Origin: Bacteroidota bacterium
GTDB taxonomy: Bacteria; Bacteroidota; Bacteroidia; UBA4408
Reading direction: 5' to 3'
DNA length: 64,000 nt
NCBI GenBank assembly: GCA_963169745.1
Contig: CAUJCU010000010.1
Coordinates: 257,487 to 321,486, forward strand
Under the pieces are notes generated by a model that saw only the letters and a list, made by a program, of their open reading frames with translations, searched no databases and was not told the DNA's origin. The first letter of the stretch is position 1. Each line of letters opens with the position of its first letter. The position numbers were made by a program, and so were the translations under genes. Below, piece by piece: positions 34,847 through 44,816 of the stretch.

Positions 34847-36331
34847 TTAGTTGCTTTTTAACTTTTTAATTGACGAAACAGCTAAGCGTTGTAACACTAA
34901 ACAAATAATTGACACAATTGCTAAAAACAACCAACAAGTAGTCCATACTCCGGTAGAGTTCAGCATATATCCAAAAATGATGGGGTTAAAAAAGCCACCA
35001 AGCCCCCCAATTACTCCAACAATGCCACCTACGGTGCCTATACTTGATGGATAGTAATCGGCAATATATTTAAACACGGCTGCTGTTCCGAGTCCCATCA
35101 TAATAGCTATTAAGAAAACAATAATGAAAAATACCCATTTATTTGCCTGAAAGTAAATATGTGTTACGCCTTTTGCAAGCAATTGCCCTTTGTTTATAAC
35201 ATCGCCTTCTTTTACTACGGTTTCTTGCCATGAAGTTGCATTAGGGAAAAATAGGAATCCTTCTTCATTATTATGAATTCCAAATCGTATCATAGTATGA
35301 GGCTCTCCGGAATGTTTTGATTGTACAGGATAATTCATGTCACCTACAACAACCAAACTATCGGTAGCCAGGGTTACTTTTCCCGATTTGGCTGCCATGA
35401 TGCCTTGCCCTGGTGCTTCAATTTCCATTCGGGGTATCAACAGAAAAATGAGGAGTACAATACAGTCGCCAAAAACCCAAAGCAAAACCATGCGAGCTCC
35501 AAATTTGTCAGAAAGCCAACCGCCAAGAATGCGAATAATACCTGCAGGGAAATTAAATGCTGTAACCATAAATCCAGCAGAAACAATGGATAAAGAATAT
35601 ACATTGACATAATAAGGAATTAACCATTGGGCTAAAGCAACAATACTTCCGAAAACAAAATAATAATATAATCCGAAGCGCCATACTCTTGTTTCTTTAA
35701 TAGGAGCCAAGCGCTGTGACATAGTTTTTACATCATCTGGTTTTTTATTGGATGTTCCTAAAAAGAACACTATAGCCATAACCACTAATAGGAGTGCATA
35801 CCATTGGGGCAAATAACGCCATGCATCAAGATTGTCGCCTCCTTGTGTGAGATTTTTTAGTAATGAGGGGGCAAATAAGGTAGTAAGAGATGCCCCAACA
35901 TTTCCCGCTCCAAAAATACCTAATACAGTACCTTGTTTTTCTTTGGGATACCATAAAGCTGTGAAGGCCACGCCTGATGCAAAACTACTACCTGCAATTC
36001 CAAAACCAAAGCTGTATATCAGAAATTCAGTATAACTGTTCGCATGTGATATCAAATACATAGGTATAGATGAAATTAGAAGAATGGCAGTCATTACCCA
36101 TCGCCCTCCAATTTTATCAGTCAACATACCAACCGGAAGGCGTAAAACAGAACCAACCAAAACAGGAACTCCAAGTAAAAAACCAACTTGAACGGAGTTC
36201 CAATTGAATATTCCATTATTTAATAAAAAAGTAACCAAAACACCATTCATCATCCATGCTGCAAAGCACACCGTAAAAGTGAGTGTGGCTAAAAAAAGCA
36301 TTCTGTGCGATTTTCCGGTTGTTGCTTCCAT
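34847..36331 (-). CDS. narK: NarK-type nitrate/nitrite MFS transporter with a periplasmic inserted domain
   Basis: 494 residues. Twelve membrane helices can be placed. The nitrate signature region is WYPKEKQGTVLGIFGAGNVGASLTTLFAP (helix 5), matched in the second half by IGTVGGIVGVIGGLGGFFNPIIFG (helix 11). MNGVLV in helix 1 and GSVLRLPVGMLTDKIGGRW are also typical. Between helices 9 and 10, residues ~301-397 form an added soluble domain, predicted periplasmic, that includes ETVVKEGDVINKGQLLAKG, a phrase typical of lipoyl/HlyD-like barrel-sandwich folds. The gene ends the nar operon, 31 bp after the carbonic anhydrase, and should bring in nitrate or expel nitrite. Confidence 0.92.
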   Translation of the reverse strand: MEATTGKSHRMLFLATLTFTVCFAAWMMNGVLVTFLLNNGIFNWNSVQVGFLLGVPVLVGSVLRLPVGMLTDKIGGRWVMTAILLISSIPMYLISHANSYTEFLIYSFGFGIAGSSFASGVAFTALWYPKEKQGTVLGIFGAGNVGASLTTLFAPSLLKNLTQGGDNLDAWRYLPQWYALLLVVMAIVFFLGTSNKKPDDVKTMSQRLAPIKETRVWRFGLYYYFVFGSIVALAQWLIPYYVNVYSLSIVSAGFMVTAFNFPAGIIRILGGWLSDKFGARMVLLWVFGDCIVLLIFLLIPRMEIEAPGQGIMAAKSGKVTLATDSLVVVGDMNYPVQSKHSGEPHTMIRFGIHNNEEGFLFFPNATSWQETVVKEGDVINKGQLLAKGVTHIYFQANKWVFFIIVFLIAIMMGLGTAAVFKYIADYYPSSIGTVGGIVGVIGGLGGFFNPIIFGYMLNSTGVWTTCWLFLAIVSIICLVLQRLAVSSIKKLKSN

Positions 36332-36362
36332 ATTTATTTTTTAGTTTGATGTTACCATTCTT

Positions 36363-36998
36363 TTATTCTATTTCATATCTAAAAATCGGCTCTACATCAT
36401 CTATACAAGTTACCTTGTTGTCAAGTTCTGTCATAATACCGGTGCAGCAATCAAATACCCAAGAGTGAATGAAAAGTGGTCGTTTTTTCCATGCTCTTTG
36501 TACTGTTCGTGTTTTTCCAAGATTTTTTGCTTGCTCTATAGTATGAAGTTCAACAAGGCGTCTTTCTTTTTTTTCAATACTTTCAATGGCATCCAATTCT
36601 TGCTTATGATGCTCATAAATTTCTTTAATGCTTCGCAACCAATTAGTAACAATTCCCATATCTTTATGCTGGATTGCAGCAGTAACACCGCCACATTCAT
36701 AATGACCACAAACAATGATGTGTTTAACTTGTAGAATTTCTACGGCAAAATATAACACACTCATGAGGTTCATATCTGTTTGAATAACGACATTAGCAAT
36801 ATTACGATGGACAAAAATTTCTCCGGGCTGCGTTAAGGTAACTTCGTTAGCAGGAACACGACTATCTGAACAGCCAATCCATAAATACTCCGGTGATTGG
36901 CCCTGTGAAAGCTTTTTGAAATAGTCAGCATCTTCTTTTTGCTTTGAGGCAGCCCATTGTTTGTTGTTTCTCAATAATTTCTGATAGCTTTCTTCCAT
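36363..36998 (-). CDS. can: Beta-class carbonic anhydrase
   Basis: 211 residues. LWIGCSDSRVPANEVTLTQPGEIFVHRNIANVV gives the first zinc Cys and the Asp-Arg dyad. VKHIIVCGHYECGGVTAAI gives the zinc His and second Cys. It continues with NWLRSIKEIYEHHKQEL and WVFDCCTGIMTEL. The enzyme interconverts CO2 and bicarbonate in the cytoplasm. It is unusual to find it within a nar operon: it lies 6 bp after the small membrane protein gene and 31 bp before narK, all on the same strand. It may balance protons consumed in the cytoplasm by nitrate reduction, by inference. Confidence 0.95.
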   Translation of the reverse strand: MEESYQKLLRNNKQWAASKQKEDADYFKKLSQGQSPEYLWIGCSDSRVPANEVTLTQPGEIFVHRNIANVVIQTDMNLMSVLYFAVEILQVKHIIVCGHYECGGVTAAIQHKDMGIVTNWLRSIKEIYEHHKQELDAIESIEKKERRLVELHTIEQAKNLGKTRTVQRAWKKRPLFIHSWVFDCCTGIMTELDNKVTCIDDVEPIFRYEIE

Positions 36999-37004
36999 AA
37001 TAAG

Positions 37005-37463
37005 TTATTTTGCACCCGATACGGGCTTTTTAAAATCCATTCTTCCATCAGTAATATCATTTTCAGAATACCTTACTATGTATTTTCCGTTGGGAACGTT
37101 AATACTGTCTTTAAAAAGTGGATAATAGGTATTACAGTTGCGTATTTTTTTTCCATTTACTTCGTATTCAAACTCGATACCCTCACCAAGTCCGGTTACA
37201 CTACAGTAACCCAAAGTAGTGCCGGTAACATATTTTGGATTATGTAATAACGAACGCTCCATAAAGTATTCATTTAAGATGTAATAAGTAGCGAAGCACA
37301 ATCCTAAAAGAGTAAGAAAAATTACAACCCTTCTTTGGGTTTCTTTAATACGAATTAATTTAATTAAATTAACTAGGATGCCTCCACATGTAATACAGAG
37401 TAAAACGATTTTTACAATCTGACTCGTTAATAATTTTTCATCTGTTACGATGTTTAGCAGCAT
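37005..37463 (-). CDS. Small membrane protein of the nar operon, unknown function
   Basis: 152 residues. Two membrane segments (IVKIVLLCITCGGILVNLI and VVIFLTLLGLCFATYYIL) are followed by a soluble C-terminal beta-rich part of ~80 residues (YVTGTTLGYCSVTGLGEGIEFEYEVNGKKIRNCNTYYPL, IVRYSENDITDGRMDF). With an N-in, two-helix layout the soluble part would face the cytoplasm. No family is recognised. It lies 3 bp after narI and 6 bp before the carbonic anhydrase gene, so it is translated with the nitrate reductase. Confidence 0.72.
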   Translation of the reverse strand: MLLNIVTDEKLLTSQIVKIVLLCITCGGILVNLIKLIRIKETQRRVVIFLTLLGLCFATYYILNEYFMERSLLHNPKYVTGTTLGYCSVTGLGEGIEFEYEVNGKKIRNCNTYYPLFKDSINVPNGKYIVRYSENDITDGRMDFKKPVSGAK

Positions 37464-37466
37464 TGA

Positions 37467-38195
37467 TTAATTGTTTTTTGGGCGGTGCAACGACCACGGT
37501 GTTCTTGGTGCCCGAACACTGGTTTTGCCCCAATTCCAGCGCACCTGCTGGTATGGCCGCCATAAATAATTCAAAGGGTAAACTAAGAAGTGTATCATAC
37601 GCGAAAAGGGAATTAAAGCAATGATAGTAAAAGCTCCTATGATGTGAATTTTTACAGCCCAAGGTAATAAAGCTACCGCACTAATATCTGGTTCAAGTTT
37701 AAAAATAGAGTAGAGGTAGGGTGTCAATAAAGTTGAGAACCATGATGATCCCCAACGGAAGTTATATGCAATCCACAAGCCAAAGAAAGTTTGTGTGATG
37801 AGTACGATATAAATCACAAAATCCATTTTGTTGGTAACAGACCGTAAACGGGGTGTGGTATATCTTCTAACAAAGTGGTTTATTAAACCGATTAACATAC
37901 TTATACCAAAAATGAAGGCGGTAATTTCAAGTATCATTAACCGGAGTGGAATACTGTTCCATGCGAGTACACTTTTTGGAAAAAGAAAGGCAAATAAATG
38001 TCCAAAGAATAGAAAAAACACGCCCCAATGAAAGGGAACGGAGCCAAAGAACAATCTACGACCTTCGAGAAACTGTGACGAAAGCGATGATACTTGAAAT
38101 CCTTTATAGGTATAACGGTATATAGAACCGACCAAAAAAAGTGCCAATGCTATATAAGGCAGGGCAATCAGGAAGAAGTTATTTAATGCATCCAT
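37467..38195 (-). CDS. narI: Respiratory nitrate reductase gamma subunit NarI (cytochrome b)
   Basis: 242 residues and five membrane helices. VPFHWGVFFLFFGHLFAFLFP carries the first pair of haem His residues, and VKIHIIGAFTIIALIPFSRMIHFLVYPLNYLWRPYQ the second pair; these bind the two b haems. The subunit takes electrons from quinol and passes them to the NarH clusters. It follows narJ by 18 bp. The length is typical. Confidence 0.94.
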   Translation of the reverse strand: MDALNNFFLIALPYIALALFLVGSIYRYTYKGFQVSSLSSQFLEGRRLFFGSVPFHWGVFFLFFGHLFAFLFPKSVLAWNSIPLRLMILEITAFIFGISMLIGLINHFVRRYTTPRLRSVTNKMDFVIYIVLITQTFFGLWIAYNFRWGSSWFSTLLTPYLYSIFKLEPDISAVALLPWAVKIHIIGAFTIIALIPFSRMIHFLVYPLNYLWRPYQQVRWNWGKTSVRAPRTPWSLHRPKNN

Positions 38196-38213
38196 TTTTA
38201 TCAGTATTAATTT

Positions 38214-38984
38214 TTATTGTTCAATTGTTAATTCATTATCCACGTTTCCTCCAAAATCTTTTGGCGTATTGCTGTGTGAACAACTCCCACAGGCCATACC
38301 GGCTATTGCAGCATCGTCAGGCTTTGTTTCTATGGTAAGCTCATCAACAGGTGTATAACCAAAATCTTTTTTAAGGATAAGGAATAGTGCTTGTAGCAAG
38401 GTTTGAAAAACCGTTCGATAATTCTGCGAAAATTCAATGACTGTTTTTAAATGCTTTTTATACACTTCATCTTTCTTTTCAATTTTTTTACCTTCAAACT
38501 CTCCAATCATTTTCTCAATGGCGGGAATAATGATTTTCAAAGCCAGTTCATCACGTAATGCAGTATTATTCATCTTCGGTAATAAACGCAATACATTGGG
38601 AAGATGGTCGGATAATTCGGTTTCACAAACATTTCCAGATTCACGATGTTCACGGTTCAGATGAACAAGTAGTTGGCCTCGTTTATAGTCCTCGCCAAAA
38701 AGAATAAAACCAATGTCGAGCGTGGTAATGGCTTGTACATCAAACGAGCGTAAAAAGAGTTCTTGAATATCAGTAAGAGATGATTGGTTAACAAATTCCA
38801 CAAATTTATTCACGGCATCTGCTGCTTGTGGAAATGTGGATAAGAGGTGCAGATATATGGCATTGATTCTTTCTTTATAGGCAATGGTGTGTGGGTACTC
38901 AAACCCTACCGAAAGCAATTTGTAATCGCTTAGCGGTAACCCGGTAAGGGTGCTGTTATTCATATTGTCTAATGCTACTTCCAT
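38214..38984 (-). CDS. narJ: Nitrate reductase molybdenum cofactor assembly chaperone NarJ
   Basis: 256 residues, all-helical TorD/NarJ fold. YKLLSVGFEYPHTIAYKERI, DIQELFLRSFDVQAITTLDIGFILFGEDYKRGQLLVHL and LPNVLRLLPKMN are typical. It binds apo-NarG and assists insertion of the Mo cofactor; it is not part of the final enzyme. The C-terminus has an added segment with AGMACGSCSHSN, whose CxxC-type cysteines are not needed in E. coli NarJ. It lies between narH (10 bp) and narI (18 bp). Confidence 0.92.
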   Translation of the reverse strand: MEVALDNMNNSTLTGLPLSDYKLLSVGFEYPHTIAYKERINAIYLHLLSTFPQAADAVNKFVEFVNQSSLTDIQELFLRSFDVQAITTLDIGFILFGEDYKRGQLLVHLNREHRESGNVCETELSDHLPNVLRLLPKMNNTALRDELALKIIIPAIEKMIGEFEGKKIEKKDEVYKKHLKTVIEFSQNYRTVFQTLLQALFLILKKDFGYTPVDELTIETKPDDAAIAGMACGSCSHSNTPKDFGGNVDNELTIEQ

Positions 38985-38994
38985 AATCGAATTT

Positions 38995-40545
38995 TTAAAT
39001 TCCTCTTTTTAGTTTACTCTTTATTCCGAAGCCTGTTGAACCTTTTACATCTCCTGTAAAATCAAGCATTTCAATGGCCTGCTCTCGATGTGCCGGAGGT
39101 ATTACAAAACGATCTTCAAACTTGGCAAGTGCAGTAAGATAAAATATCCCATCTGCCTGATCGGCTGTTAATCCCGCATCGCGTAATACACTATCTGCTT
39201 TTTCTTGACTTACATCGCCAACGGTAACTCTCCTGCGGTGAATGCGTACCGCCATTAGTTTTTTCCACTTGTCTTTAATTTTTTCTTCATCGCCAATACT
39301 CAGCATATTAGCCAGGTATTTCATTGGAAAGCGCACTTGATCCAATGAACCCCATAGTTCTTCGGTACTTGTGTCGTACAACCAGTTGTCGTCCCAGTAT
39401 TTCGCTATAGGATTCATCTTCTTGCTGTCCTCGGTATTATCTACTTGTTTTAACGAAGCCATTACGGGAAGGAGAGGGGGCACATAAAACAACATAGGAA
39501 GCGTGCGATATTCTGCGTGTAGTGGTAAGGCCAATTTCCATTCTTTTACATATTTATAAACGGGTGAAAATTGTGCGGCATGAATAGTTGAATCGGCAAT
39601 TCCATTCATTTTTGCCGCACGAATCACTTCTTCATCAAATGGGTCAAGTATCATATCACGATGTGCATCAATCAGTTGATTGTCGTCCAAATGAACCGTT
39701 TCTTTAATTTTATCGGCATCATATAAAAGCACACCAAGGTAACGTATCCGTCCTACGCATGAGTGCATACAGGCTGGTGCAAGACCAGCTTCTAAACGAG
39801 GGAAACAGAGAATACATTTTTCTGATTTTCCGGTATGCCAATTATAGTATGATTTTTTGTAAGGACACGCAGTAACACACATCCTCCATGCACGACAAAC
39901 TTCCTGATTGATCAATACCACACCATCTTCGCCTCTTTTGTATATAGCTCCCGAAGGGCAAGAAGCCACACAGGCAGGATTTAAGCAGTGGTTACAAATA
40001 CGCGGCAAATAAAAGAAAGCCATTTTCTCCAACTGAAACATTACTTCCTGTTCGGCAGCACTCAGGTTTTGAAGATTGGGGTCATTTCTTCCATAGTCGG
40101 GAGTTCCACTCAAATCGTCATCCCAGTTAGGTCCCATTTTTATATCTATGGGTTCACCAGTTATCAATGATACCGGGCGTGCTGTTGGTTGTACTTCTCC
40201 TTCCGGTGACTCAATTAGGTCTAAATATTTATATGTAAAGGGTTCATAATAGTCGTCAATTACTGGCAAATTAGGATTGTAGAAAATATTCGTTAATCCC
40301 CTGCGTTTACCGGCACCTCTTAATGACACTTCACCATTTTTCTTTTGCCAACCTCCTTTGTATATTTCTTGATCTTCCCATTTAGTGGGGTAACCCGTTC
40401 CGGGTTTGGTTTCAACATTGTTCCACCACATATATTCTGCACCTTTACGATCAGTCCAGATATTTTTACAAGCGACAGAACAGGTATGACAACCTATACA
40501 TTTGTCGAGGTGAAAAACCATTGATATTTGCGAACGAACATCCAT
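38995..40545 (-). CDS. narH: Respiratory nitrate reductase beta subunit NarH (iron-sulfur)
   Basis: 516 residues. The cysteine clusters are CIGCHTCSVACKN near residue 15, CNHCLNPACVASCPSGAIYKR, CRAWRMCVTACPYKK (the Trp in place of Cys marks the 3Fe-4S cluster), and CILCFPRLEAGLAPACMHSC. Together they bind three 4Fe-4S clusters and one 3Fe-4S cluster that carry electrons from NarI to NarG. It starts 25 bp after narG. Confidence 0.96.
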   Translation of the reverse strand: MDVRSQISMVFHLDKCIGCHTCSVACKNIWTDRKGAEYMWWNNVETKPGTGYPTKWEDQEIYKGGWQKKNGEVSLRGAGKRRGLTNIFYNPNLPVIDDYYEPFTYKYLDLIESPEGEVQPTARPVSLITGEPIDIKMGPNWDDDLSGTPDYGRNDPNLQNLSAAEQEVMFQLEKMAFFYLPRICNHCLNPACVASCPSGAIYKRGEDGVVLINQEVCRAWRMCVTACPYKKSYYNWHTGKSEKCILCFPRLEAGLAPACMHSCVGRIRYLGVLLYDADKIKETVHLDDNQLIDAHRDMILDPFDEEVIRAAKMNGIADSTIHAAQFSPVYKYVKEWKLALPLHAEYRTLPMLFYVPPLLPVMASLKQVDNTEDSKKMNPIAKYWDDNWLYDTSTEELWGSLDQVRFPMKYLANMLSIGDEEKIKDKWKKLMAVRIHRRRVTVGDVSQEKADSVLRDAGLTADQADGIFYLTALAKFEDRFVIPPAHREQAIEMLDFTGDVKGSTGFGIKSKLKRGI

Positions 40546-40570
40546 ACTTTAATTGTTTTTAGATTTTATA

Positions 40571-43500
40571 TTACCATTCCAATTTTTCCATTTTTTTAAC
40601 TACTACGTGTGTATCACGTTGTGGTGCAATAGGCCCCCAATAGTTGAAGTGATAAGAGAACTGTCCATAACCACCACTCAAATAATTAGGCTTAAGATGT
40701 GTGCGGGTTACACTATTATGTCCACCACCTCGTTTCCCACCTCTTAACTGTGATTTTGGAATACCTATCGTCCGTTCAGGAATGTGATAAACAATACAAC
40801 TTCCCGGGGCAATACGTGAACTAACCACAGCTCTTGTTACATACACACCATGGTCATTATGCACTTCAACCCAGTCATTATCCTTTATACCTAAAGTTTC
40901 AGCATCTTTTTCACTAAGCCAGCATGGTTCAATACCACGCGAAAGCGTAAGCATACGCAGATTGTCCATGTACGTAGAGTGAATATGCCATTTACCATGC
41001 GGAGTAAGATAGTTGAGTGCAAGTGCTTTTCCTTTTTTCCAAGTTTCTCTTAAATCGCCATAAACTTCAGGGCGTGGAGCTGGTTTATATGTTGGTAAAT
41101 GCTCGCCATGTGAAATATATAATTCGTGGTCAAGATAAAAATGCTGCCTTCCTGTTAATGTTCGCCAAGGAACTAATCGTTCTATGTTATAAGTGTATGC
41201 TGAATAGGCACGACCATCATTCATTAATCCTGACCAAAGGGGAGATGTATTGTATCTTCTTGGTTGTGCTGCTAAATCAGCATAACGTAGTTTTACATCT
41301 TTGCTTCCTTCTCCTAAATCAGCTAATGTTAATCCGGTTTTCTTTTCCATGTTTTTATAGGCTTGTACATTCAACTTTCCGTTGGTTAAGGTGGAAAGGT
41401 TAAGTACAGCATTGGCAGCCCATTCATCTTCCTGAATTGAGGGGAGTTTTTTACCTTGATATTCTCGTTGATGGAAATGATTGGAAACACACATATCATC
41501 ATATTCTTCTTTGCAGAAATAATGATTGCCATGTGCGCCCAATCCTTTTTCACGAATGCCTTCTCCTAGCGTAATGAACTTTTCATACAACTGGGTATAG
41601 TCACGTTCAACAATAGCGAATTTTGGCATTGTTTTACCCGGAATTGCTTCACACTCTCCCTTAAACCAATCTTTAATGGTTGGTTGTGTTATTTCATCAA
41701 CAGAGTCGTGTTGTAATGGGGTCATCACAATATCTTTTTGCACTTCGTTAAAATAAATTTTAGCCATTTCGCTGGTTGCTTTAGCCAGATGCTTGAAAAT
41801 ATCCCAATCTGTTTTTGATTCCCAAACGGGTGCAATAGCTTGCCCTAATGGATGAATGAAAGAGTGCATATCAGTACTGTTCATATCAGTTTTTTCGTAC
41901 CAAGAGGCAGCCGGGAGAACAATATCAGAATACAATGCTGATGAATCCATTCGGAAATTCAGATCAACTACCAAATCCAATTTGCCAACAGGTGCAATGT
42001 CATGCCATTTTACTTCTTTTGTTTTATCTTCAGAATCGGTAGCAATTATGTTGGAATGTGTACCTAAGTAATGATGCAGTGCATATTCTGTTCCTTTCAT
42101 GCTTCCATGAATAGCATTACCACGCCAGATGTACCATACTCTTGGGAAATTTACTTCTGATTCTGGATCATTAATAGCAAATTCCATTTTACGTGATTTT
42201 AATTGCTCAACAGTGAAATTCACAATTTCTTCATTTGTTTTTGCCCCGTTTGCAGCTGCTTCTTTAGTCAGTTCCAAAGGGTTTTTATTGAACTGTGGAT
42301 AATAAGGCATCCACCCGTTTCTAACGGAAGTAAAAATGGTATCCGCAACATGTTTTTTACTCCAATCATTCTCAGGTACAGGATTGTAATGATAATGGAA
42401 ACCATCGTAACGGTATTGGCAGGTATTAATATAATGCCAAAGAGGTGCCTGTTGCAAACGCGGTGCTGCTACCCAATCTTTAGCAAAGGTAATTCCTCCC
42501 CATGAATCAACAGGGGCTAATTTCTCCTGACCAACATAGTGATTTAACCCACCACCGTTTTTGCCAATACAGCCGCATAAAGCCAAAGCCATTGCTGCCG
42601 AACGGTAAATTAAATTAGCGTGGTACCAATGGTTTATACCAGCACCAATTATTACCATACATTTCCCTTTCGTTGTATCGGCAGTTTTTGCCCATTCATT
42701 GGCAAACTGAATAACAGTTTTAGCATCAATACCAGTAAAAATTTCTTGCCAGGCCGGAGTATATGAGGCTTCCTTGTCGGTGTAATCTTTTGGGTATTGT
42801 CCTTGCAAGCCACGATCTACACCGTATTGCCCCATCAGTATATCATAAATAGTAGCAACCGGAACTTTTCCGGTTACCGTGTCCATATATTTTACCGGAA
42901 TACCTCTTAAAAATTTATTGTTTAATCCATATTCAATAAATTCTGTTTGAAGCACACCATCATTTTTTTGAAGTAAGGTAAGTACCGGGTCGAATTTTCT
43001 ATCGGTTTCGCTACACTCTAATTTCATATTCCATTTTCCTCCCGCCTTTTCCCAACGATGCCCCATAGCTCCTTTAGGCACAACAAATTCTCCGGATGTT
43101 TCATCAATATTCAGAAATTTCCAGTCGCCATTTTCAATGTCTTTCCATTTTGTTATTTCATTGGCTCGAACCAGGCGCCCCGGCTTGTAGTGGTCACCTT
43201 CTTTTTCAAGATGAATTAAGAATGGACTATCCGTATATTGCTTGGTATAATCAATGAAATAAGGTGTTTGTTTTTGGTGATGGTATTCTTTTAATATAAT
43301 GTGTGTTACGGCCATCCAAAAAGCATTATCTGTACCCGGATGAACGGGAACCCATTGATCAGCATATTTGCACACTTGACTGAAATCGGGTGAGAATACT
43401 ACTGCTTTTGTTCCATTGTGGCGAGATTCTGCAAAGAAATGACAGTCTGGTGTTCGGGTCATGTTCAGGCATGCACCCATATCGGCAATAAATTTTGAAT

Positions 43501-44188
43501 TATACCAGTCAGCACTTTCGCATACATCGGTTTGCTCTCCCCACATTTCAGGAAAATGAGTCGGAAGGTCACAATACCAATCGTAGAAACTTAAATTAAA
43601 TCCACCAAAAAGCTGTAAAAATCGTGCTCCGGCAGCATAACTCAACATCGACATGGCTGGAATAGGAGAGAACCCCGCTACACGATCGGGGCCATGTTTT
43701 TTTGCGGTATAAATATTTGCAGCAGCCATAATTTCAAGTGCTTCATCCCAGGTTGCTCTGCGAAAACCACCTTTACCTCTTGACCACTGATAGCGTTTTC
43801 TTTTTTCCTTATCTTTCTGAATATTTTCCCAAGCTTTTAGAGGGTTTCCACCAGATTTTTCCTTTTCTTCTCTGAAAATATCGAGTAGTGAACCCCGAAT
43901 TAAAGGGTATTTAATCCTTAATGGACTGTATAAATACCAAGAGTATGAAATTCCTCTCTGGCATCCTCGTGGTTCATAGGGAGGAAGTGAGTCTTCTAGT
44001 AAGGGATAATCAAGCTGCTGTGTTTCCCATACGACAATACCGTCTTTCACATGAATTTGCCATGAGCAACCTCCGGTACAGTTTACACCGTGCGTACTTC
44101 TAACGATACGATCATGCTGAAAGCGATTGCGGTAAAATTCTTCCCATTGGCGGGTTTTAGGCGAGATAATGTCTTCTATCCAACTCAT
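40571..44188 (-). CDS. narG: Respiratory nitrate reductase alpha subunit NarG (Mo-bis-MGD)
   Basis: 1205 residues. The N-terminal FS0 cluster motif [16 protein letters not shown] uses a His and Cys residues, with a further Cys in [16 protein letters not shown]. The Mo-binding region [33 protein letters not shown] includes the Asp ligand of the NarG class. C-terminal cofactor-binding motifs include [19 protein letters not shown] and [10 protein letters not shown]-type segments. There is no twin-arginine signal, so the active site should face the cytoplasm. It reduces nitrate to nitrite with quinol electrons. It needs the MGD cofactor made by the gene run at 18.7-25.1 kb. Confidence 0.97.
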   Translation of the reverse strand: MSWIEDIISPKTRQWEEFYRNRFQHDRIVRSTHGVNCTGGCSWQIHVKDGIVVWETQQLDYPLLEDSLPPYEPRGCQRGISYSWYLYSPLRIKYPLIRGSLLDIFREEKEKSGGNPLKAWENIQKDKEKRKRYQWSRGKGGFRRATWDEALEIMAAANIYTAKKHGPDRVAGFSPIPAMSMLSYAAGARFLQLFGGFNLSFYDWYCDLPTHFPEMWGEQTDVCESADWYNSKFIADMGACLNMTRTPDCHFFAESRHNGTKAVVFSPDFSQVCKYADQWVPVHPGTDNAFWMAVTHIILKEYHHQKQTPYFIDYTKQYTDSPFLIHLEKEGDHYKPGRLVRANEITKWKDIENGDWKFLNIDETSGEFVVPKGAMGHRWEKAGGKWNMKLECSETDRKFDPVLTLLQKNDGVLQTEFIEYGLNNKFLRGIPVKYMDTVTGKVPVATIYDILMGQYGVDRGLQGQYPKDYTDKEASYTPAWQEIFTGIDAKTVIQFANEWAKTADTTKGKCMVIIGAGINHWYHANLIYRSAAMALALCGCIGKNGGGLNHYVGQEKLAPVDSWGGITFAKDWVAAPRLQQAPLWHYINTCQYRYDGFHYHYNPVPENDWSKKHVADTIFTSVRNGWMPYYPQFNKNPLELTKEAAANGAKTNEEIVNFTVEQLKSRKMEFAINDPESEVNFPRVWYIWRGNAIHGSMKGTEYALHHYLGTHSNIIATDSEDKTKEVKWHDIAPVGKLDLVVDLNFRMDSSALYSDIVLPAASWYEKTDMNSTDMHSFIHPLGQAIAPVWESKTDWDIFKHLAKATSEMAKIYFNEVQKDIVMTPLQHDSVDEITQPTIKDWFKGECEAIPGKTMPKFAIVERDYTQLYEKFITLGEGIREKGLGAHGNHYFCKEEYDDMCVSNHFHQREYQGKKLPSIQEDEWAANAVLNLSTLTNGKLNVQAYKNMEKKTGLTLADLGEGSKDVKLRYADLAAQPRRYNTSPLWSGLMNDGRAYSAYTYNIERLVPWRTLTGRQHFYLDHELYISHGEHLPTYKPAPRPEVYGDLRETWKKGKALALNYLTPHGKWHIHSTYMDNLRMLTLSRGIEPCWLSEKDAETLGIKDNDWVEVHNDHGVYVTRAVVSSRIAPGSCIVYHIPERTIGIPKSQLRGGKRGGGHNSVTRTHLKPNYLSGGYGQFSYHFNYWGPIAPQRDTHVVVKKMEKLEW

Positions 44189-44231
44189 AATATCAATGTT
44201 TATTTTTAAATATTTCTGTTAATTATAAATT

Positions 44232-44777
44232 TTAACTCGATTTTATCTGTCTTTCGAAAATGGAATAATTCACTGTTCGTTGTTTACGCTTCATCCAGAA
44301 GAATGAAAACAAAATCAAAAGTGTAATAACACCGGCAACACCTCCCATAATCATTCGAGAAGCCACAGGTGATGAGGGTGGATTTGTTTTAGCAGCATTA
44401 TCTGCATATTTTAAAAAAGCTATAACTTCATTTACTTCCTGCTCAGTAAGGGGTTTTCCAGAATAGGACTGCTGCATTTGTGGCATGGGCATAGGGTTGC
44501 TTGCAAAAAAGGGCTTGGCTCCATCAGCAGTAAGCCTAGATATTGCCTGTGTTAAATCTTTTGCAAGTGTACCGCCACTTACAAACCCATTGATACTAAC
44601 ATTATGACATGAGTTGCATGCCGGACCTCCATTTATAAATCGAATTTTCCCAACAAAGAGGTCTTCTCCTTTCTTCCAGTCTTGACTACTGGGTTTTTCA
44701 GATGCTGCATGGCTATTAAAAACAAATAATAACATCAAGGTAACAAAGGGTATATTTTGGAAAATCGCTATTCTCAT
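44232..44777 (-). CDS. Membrane-anchored monohaem cytochrome c of the nar operon
   Basis: 181 residues. There is an N-terminal signal (ALFQNIPFVTLMLLFVFNSHA-like). The haem site is GGPACNSCHNVSI near residue 55, with the distal Met likely in PMPMPQMQQSYSGKPLTEQEVNEVIAFLKY. A C-terminal membrane helix is seen (MIMGGVAGVITLLILFSFFWMKRKQR). It is exported and anchored with the haem in the periplasm. It lies 43 bp before narG and 39 bp after a second cytochrome c gene. The pair may link quinol oxidation to periplasmic acceptors or donate to another reductase. Confidence 0.88.
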   Translation of the reverse strand: MRIAIFQNIPFVTLMLLFVFNSHAASEKPSSQDWKKGEDLFVGKIRFINGGPACNSCHNVSINGFVSGGTLAKDLTQAISRLTADGAKPFFASNPMPMPQMQQSYSGKPLTEQEVNEVIAFLKYADNAAKTNPPSSPVASRMIMGGVAGVITLLILFSFFWMKRKQRTVNYSIFERQIKSS

Positions 44778-44816
44778 GGTATGTAGATTTAATATGAGTA
44801 TCTGACGTTTATAGTT

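Noticed and set aside
34681-34869. 62-codon plus-strand ORF in the gap before narK
   Set aside because: It overlaps the narK end antisense, has an odd Cys/Leu-rich composition, and no start context or promoter; not coding by appearance.
41017-41403. 128-codon plus-strand ORF inside narG
   Set aside because: Antisense shadow of a well-supported gene with no start signals or family match.
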